A stretch of 64,000 bases of DNA, from assembly GCA_902806175.1 (NCBI GenBank), contig CADCVQ010000073.1, forward strand, positions 1-64,000, read 5' to 3'. The stretch's first letter is position 1, and each line of letters opens with the position of its first letter. The translations under genes were made by a program, and so were the position numbers. Of the stretch, positions 60,483-64,000 are shown piece after piece. Under the pieces are notes generated by a model. The model was not told the DNA's origin and did not search any database. It saw only the letters and a list, made by a program, of their open reading frames with translations. The stretch is from an uncultured Solirubrobacteraceae bacterium (GTDB taxonomy: Bacteria; Actinomycetota; Thermoleophilia; Solirubrobacterales; Solirubrobacteraceae).

Positions 60483-60515
60483 GGTTTTCCCAATGGCAAT
60501 CAGATTGGAAAAACC
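60483..60515. promoter_or_regulatory. Palindromic operator over the start of the ABC exporter operon
   Basis: GGTTTTCCCAAT (60483-60494) and ATTGGAAAAACC (60504-60515) are inverted repeats matching at 11 of 12 positions around a nine-base centre. The repeat contains an in-frame ATG at 60493, so the real translation start is more likely ATG 60517, just after it. The AT-rich arms stand out against GC-rich surroundings. Confidence 0.75.
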
Positions 60516-60516
60516 G

Positions 60517-61521
60517 ATGACCAACGTGGGGGCACAGGGGGCAGTGGGCTCGGAGCTCGCGATCCGCGTGCGGGGGTTGCGCAAGTCCTTCGGCGACGTG
60601 CGCGCGCTCGACGGGGTCGACCTTGACGTGGCACCGGGAACGGTGCTCGGGCTGCTCGGCCCCAACGGCGCGGGCAAGACAACGGTCGTGCGGGTGATGG
60701 CGACGCTGCTCAAGCCCGATGCCGGCGACGTCTGCGTGGCCGGCCTCGACGCAGTGCGGGAGGCGACCGCGCTGCGAAAGCAGATCGGGCTGGCGGGGCA
60801 GTACGCGGCGATCGACGAGAATCTCACGGGCCTGGAGAACCTCGTGATGGTCGGGCGGCTGTACGGGATGGCGCGGGCGCGGGCGACGCAGCGCGGGCGC
60901 GAGTTGCTCGAGCGCTTCGAGCTCACCGACGCCGCCGGCCGCCCCGCGAAGACCTACTCCGGGGGCATGCGGCGGCGCCTGGACCTCGGCGCGGCGCTCG
61001 TCGCCAAGCCGCCGGTCCTGTTTCTCGACGAGCCGACGACGGGATTGGATCCGCGCAGCCGCCTCGACGTGTGGAAGACGATCGAGGAACTGGTCGCGGA
61101 GGGCACGACCGTGCTGCTGACGACGCAGTACCTCGACGAGGCCGACCGCCTCGCCGACACGATCGCGGTAATCGACCAGGGTCGCGTCATCGCGAACGGG
61201 ACGCCCGACGAGCTGAAGGATCGCGTCGGCGGAGAGCGCCTTGAGGTGCGGCTGTCGACGCCCGGCGAGGCGCCGGTTGCGGCGCGCGCGCTCGCGCGGA
61301 TGTCCGACGAGGCGCCGCTCGTCGAGGGCGACGCGGTGACGGCCGGCGTGCGCAAGCGCAACGGGGTCATCGTCGAGGCTGTGCGGCGACTGGACGAGGC
61401 GGGCGTCGAGGTCGACGACATCACGCTGCGCCGCCCGACGCTCGACGACGTGTTCCTGGCACTGACCGGCCGCGTCGCCGAGGTGACCGAAGACGACGAG
61501 AACGAGGAGGCGGCGGCATGA
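60517..61521 (+). CDS. DrrA-type ABC transporter ATP-binding protein
   Basis: The protein (about 334 residues) shows Walker A LLGPNGAGKTTVVRVMATLL, a Q-loop, signature YSGGMRRRLDLGAAL, Walker B VLFLDEPTTGLDPRSR and the His switch region LLTTQYLDEADRLADTIAVID, with a C-terminal DrrA-like extension (GGERLEVRLSTPGEAPVAA). It energises export of a drug or lipid with the permease. I place the start at ATG 60517 rather than 60493, which lies in the operator. It overlaps the permease gene by four bases. Confidence 0.93.
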   Translation: MTNVGAQGAVGSELAIRVRGLRKSFGDVRALDGVDLDVAPGTVLGLLGPNGAGKTTVVRVMATLLKPDAGDVCVAGLDAVREATALRKQIGLAGQYAAIDENLTGLENLVMVGRLYGMARARATQRGRELLERFELTDAAGRPAKTYSGGMRRRLDLGAALVAKPPVLFLDEPTTGLDPRSRLDVWKTIEELVAEGTTVLLTTQYLDEADRLADTIAVIDQGRVIANGTPDELKDRVGGERLEVRLSTPGEAPVAARALARMSDEAPLVEGDAVTAGVRKRNGVIVEAVRRLDEAGVEVDDITLRRPTLDDVFLALTGRVAEVTEDDENEEAAA

Positions 61522-62288
61522 GCCGACTGGTGACGGACACGATGGTCGTGGCCGAGCGAAACCTCGTGCGGATCACGCGCGCGCCGGACCTGCTGCTGGC
61601 ATTCACGGTGCAGCCCGTGATGTTCGTACTGCTCTTCGTCTACGTCTTCGGCGGGGCGATCATCATCCCGCAGACCTATGACGGCTACGCGGAGTTCCTG
61701 CTGCCGGGGATCATCGTCCAGAACATCGCCTTCGGCGGGTTCGTGACGGCGCTCGGGCTCAACGAGGACCTGCACAAGGGACTGATCGACCGCTTCCGCT
61801 CGCTGCCGATGGCGCGCCCCGCGGTGCTCGCAGGGCGCACGCTGGCCGACGTGGCGACGAACACGCTGTCGGTCCTCGTCCTGCTCGTGACCGGCCTGAT
61901 CATCGGCTTCTCGTTCGATGCGAGCCCGCTCGAGATCCTCGCCGGATTCGGGCTGCTGCTGCTGTTCGGCTACGCGTTCTCGTGGGTCTTCGCGCTGCTG
62001 GGGCTGATCGTCTCCTCGCCCGAGGCCGCGAACTCGCTCGGCTTCATCGCGGTGTTCCCGCTGACGTTCATCTCGTCGGCGTTCGTGCCGGTCGAGTCGA
62101 TGCCGGCGGCGCTGCAGTGGTTCGCCGAGATCAACCCGTTCACGATCCTCGTCGACGCGATGCGCGCGCTGTGGGTCGATCAGCCGGCGGGCAACACCGT
62201 CTGGGGCGCCGTCGCGTGGTCGCTGGCGATCCTCGCCGTGTTCGCGCCGCTGGCGGTGTCGCGCTATCGGCGCGCCGCGGGCCACTGA
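61518..62288 (+). CDS. DrrB-type ABC-2 permease
   Basis: The 256-residue ABC-2 permease has six helices. It opens with SRLVTDTMVVAERNLVRITRAPDLLLAFTVQPVMFVLLFVYVFGG and then has GYAEFLLPGIIVQNIAFGGFVTALGLNEDLHKGLIDRFRSLPM, the characteristic amphipathic loop, with EINPFTILVDAMRALWVD near the end. ATG overlaps the ATPase stop (ATGA), so the two subunits are made in step. The pair resembles daunorubicin-type self-resistance exporters. Confidence 0.93.
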   Translation: MSRLVTDTMVVAERNLVRITRAPDLLLAFTVQPVMFVLLFVYVFGGAIIIPQTYDGYAEFLLPGIIVQNIAFGGFVTALGLNEDLHKGLIDRFRSLPMARPAVLAGRTLADVATNTLSVLVLLVTGLIIGFSFDASPLEILAGFGLLLLFGYAFSWVFALLGLIVSSPEAANSLGFIAVFPLTFISSAFVPVESMPAALQWFAEINPFTILVDAMRALWVDQPAGNTVWGAVAWSLAILAVFAPLAVSRYRRAAGH

Positions 62289-62460
62289 GGGCGCGGCGGA
62301 CAGGGGCATGGCGTCGCGTCGAGGGGCGCCATGCGCACCTGGCGCGACACGATCGCGGCGACCCGCGATCGCACCCGCCGAGCGCAGCCTGACGCGACCC
62401 GCGCCGCCGGCTGGCGTGGCGACAGGTCATCTGCGTGCAAAGCCCGTACCCTCGCGGCCG

Positions 62461-63576
62461 ATGCCCGACGGCCGCCAACGCCCACCCCGGTCGCTGCCAA
62501 CACCGGGCGCCAAGCGCGCGATCGTCGTCGGCGCCGGCTCCTTCGGCACCGCCGTCGCGGTGCTGCTCGCGCGCGGCGGGTTGCGCACGACGCTGCAGAC
62601 GCGCACGTCCGAGCAGGCACGGCGGCTGCAGGAGGACCGCGAGAACCTCGTCTACCTGGCCGGCGTGGAGCTGCCGCGCGAGCTGCGCGTCGAGAGCGTC
62701 GATGCGGGACTTGGCCGCACGGATTACGTCTTTCTCGGCGTGCCGTCCGACGGCCTGGGCAGGACGATCCGCGGGCTGACGCAGAGCGGCCTCGGGCCGC
62801 GCACCGCGATCGTCTCGCTCGCGAAGGGCCTTACCCCACCCGACGGCATGGCGCCCACGGTCCTGCTGCGCGAGCGCTTCGGCGAGGCGCGCGTGGCCTG
62901 CGTCGGCGGCCCCGCACACGCGCGCGAGATGGTCAGCGAGGGCGCAGGGCTCGTCGCCGCCTCGACCAACGAGGAGCTCGCGCGCACCATCGCGGGCGTC
63001 TTCATCCGCGCGGGCGTCGTGTGCGAGCAGTCCAACGACCCGATTGGCGTGGAGCTCGCCGGGGCGGCGAAGAACGCCGCCGGCCTCGCCGCCGGCGCGA
63101 CCGAGGCGCAGGGCCTCAATGCGGCCGGCGCCGCCGCCGGACACATCTTCGCGGAGGTCTGGCGCTACGCGGAGGCGCAGGGGGCGCGGCCGGAGTCGAT
63201 GCTCGGCCTGGCCGGCACCGGCGACCTCGTCGCGACGGTGCTGGCGCCGCAGAGCCGCAACCGCCGCGCCGGCGAGTTGCTCGCGGCGGGCGTCTCGGCG
63301 CAGGACATCCCCGAGCGCGTCGGACAGGCGGTCGAGGCGCTCGAGACGGTCCCGCTGCTGGCGCGCGCGCTCGGCAACGCGGGCCTCGAGGCGACCGTCA
63401 CCGACGGCCTGGCGAAGCTCATCTCCGGCGAGCTTCCGCTCGACGAGTGGATCGGCCTCGTGCGCACGACGGTGCCGCCGCCCGCGCGCTGGCGCCGGCC
63501 CAGTCCCGGCGGGATGTGGTCGCGGCTGCGCGAGCGGATGAGCGGCGTCAGCCGCCGCGACTCGCAAGCGTCGTGA
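62461..63576 (+). CDS. gpsA: NAD(P)H-dependent glycerol-3-phosphate dehydrogenase
   Basis: The protein of about 371 residues has a Rossmann GAGSFGTAVAVLLARGG, VFLGVPSDGLGRTIRGL, IVSLAKGL, ACVGGPAHAREM and VELAGAAKNAAGLAAGA with the catalytic Lys, followed by LGLAGTGDLVATVLAPQSRNRRAGELLAAG and QAVEALETVPLLARAL. It makes sn-glycerol-3-phosphate from dihydroxyacetone phosphate for phospholipid synthesis. The start ATG 62461 avoids a basic low-complexity extension. Its 3' end overlaps the converging HAD gene by 29 bases. Confidence 0.93.
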   Translation: MPDGRQRPPRSLPTPGAKRAIVVGAGSFGTAVAVLLARGGLRTTLQTRTSEQARRLQEDRENLVYLAGVELPRELRVESVDAGLGRTDYVFLGVPSDGLGRTIRGLTQSGLGPRTAIVSLAKGLTPPDGMAPTVLLRERFGEARVACVGGPAHAREMVSEGAGLVAASTNEELARTIAGVFIRAGVVCEQSNDPIGVELAGAAKNAAGLAAGATEAQGLNAAGAAAGHIFAEVWRYAEAQGARPESMLGLAGTGDLVATVLAPQSRNRRAGELLAAGVSAQDIPERVGQAVEALETVPLLARALGNAGLEATVTDGLAKLISGELPLDEWIGLVRTTVPPPARWRRPSPGGMWSRLRERMSGVSRRDSQAS

Positions 63577-64000
63577 GAACCGCCTCGTAGACGCCGGCGC
63601 CGTAGGACTCCTCGGCGACGTGCACGTTCGCCCGGCCGCCGATCGCCTCGCGCAGCGTCGGGTCGCGCGCCACGGCGTTGGCGACGAACCAGAACGCCCC
63701 GACGTGCGCCGCGGTCTCCATGTCCTCGCGCGAGTCGCCGGCCGCGATGACGTCCTGCGGCACGTAGCCGCGCACGCGCATGTGCAGCGCGACGGCGTTG
63801 GCCTTCGATGCCCCGCGGGGCACGAGGTGGTAGGCGCGCACCTCATCGAGCGCGACGAGGTCGGGCGAGCGGCGGTGCACGCCGCCGTTGTCGACGAGCC
63901 GCAGCCCGCCGTGGCCGTGCTCGGCGAGCAGCATGTCGACCTCCACCGCATCGACGAGCCCGCGGAAGAGATGTGACACCTCGCGACCGTGGTGCCAGGG
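63548..64000 (-). CDS. HAD-superfamily hydrolase, truncated by the window edge
   Basis: Only the C-terminal 150 residues are visible: RSPDLVALDEVRAYHLVPRGASKANAVALHMRVRG (motif III Lys region) and DVIAAGDSREDMETAAHVGAFWFVANAV (motif IV GDSxxD). This is the Cof/SPP-like subgroup of phosphatases, such as mannosyl-3-phosphoglycerate or sucrose phosphatases. The nucleophile domain lies beyond the window. It converges on gpsA with overlapping ends. Confidence 0.8.
   Translation of the reverse strand, partial: PWHHGREVSHLFRGLVDAVEVDMLLAEHGHGGLRLVDNGGVHRRSPDLVALDEVRAYHLVPRGASKANAVALHMRVRGYVPQDVIAAGDSREDMETAAHVGAFWFVANAVARDPTLREAIGGRANVHVAEESYGAGVYEAVLTTLASRGG

Noticed and set aside
1-64000. CRISPR array
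   Set aside because: The only close direct repeats are two-copy elements (23021-23196, 37997-38130 and 13376-13905) without regular spacers, and no cas genes are present.

Overview
The window is very GC-rich DNA with dense gene packing, many GTG starts and short ATGA/GTGA overlaps. The gene content (large AAA/LuxR regulators, F420-reductase-like oxidoreductase, DrrA/DrrB-type ABC exporter, WYL regulator, split NHEJ enzymes, secreted alpha/beta hydrolases) suggests a chromosomal segment of an actinobacterium, most likely of the Thermoleophilia/Solirubrobacterales type. The lineage is inferred from gene content and composition only; there is no rRNA in the window. I found no tRNA, rRNA or CRISPR array.

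Left part (1-18 kb). After remnants at the left edge come a minus-strand stress and redox block: RraA-like aldolase, msrA, a Bax-inhibitor-1 membrane protein with a small membrane partner, a DipZ-like redoxin lacking its second Cys, and an epoxide hydrolase. The redoxin/epoxide hydrolase pair is duplicated at 6.7-8.3 kb. In the second copy the redoxin is reduced to a short pseudogene fused to the tail of msrA. A nearly identical 47-bp block lies upstream of both epoxide hydrolases, and a shortened form lies between a 43-aa membrane ORF and a divergent AAA/LuxR regulator. That regulator is followed at once by a lactate permease. From 13 to 18 kb lie a YrhB/Imm35-like gene flanked by imperfect direct repeats, a frameshifted IS110 transposase, a frameshifted tyrosine recombinase and small secreted or hypothetical genes: a decayed mobile region.

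Metal and redox part (18-26 kb). A DHA2 exporter, an AhpD-like protein, a frameshifted flavin monooxygenase and an M20 peptidase precede a multicopper oxidase with two tandem heavy-metal-binding modules. Divergent from the oxidase is a class III adenylate cyclase fused to a YHS metal-binding domain, and tail to tail with the cyclase is a broken cyclic-nucleotide-binding protein. Two ATACCC-N5-GGGTAT palindromes, which resemble CsoR/RcnR-type operators, precede the AhpD-like gene and a DedA gene at the ends of this group. I infer a copper/heavy-metal response cluster linked to cAMP.

Right part (27-64 kb). This is mostly intact chromosomal sequence: a HAD/MBL/VOC operon, sucCD followed by a large structured inverted repeat, a spore-photoproduct-lyase-like radical SAM protein, an AraC-VOC pair, a RecQ-like helicase, a PLP aminotransferase, secreted hydrolases, an acetoacetate-decarboxylase-like protein, a pentapeptide protein, a B12/radical SAM protein, a DtxR regulator, an SDR, a GAF-GGDEF cyclase, LysR/EamA, a LigC-type ligase near a LigD-type polymerase, glycerate kinase, a WYL regulator divergent from a drug ABC exporter with a clear palindromic operator, gpsA and a truncated HAD gene.

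A general caution: many otherwise good genes between 6 and 26 kb, plus one at 41.6 kb, carry single-base indels, often in short C runs. These could be real decay of accessory DNA or residual assembly errors.
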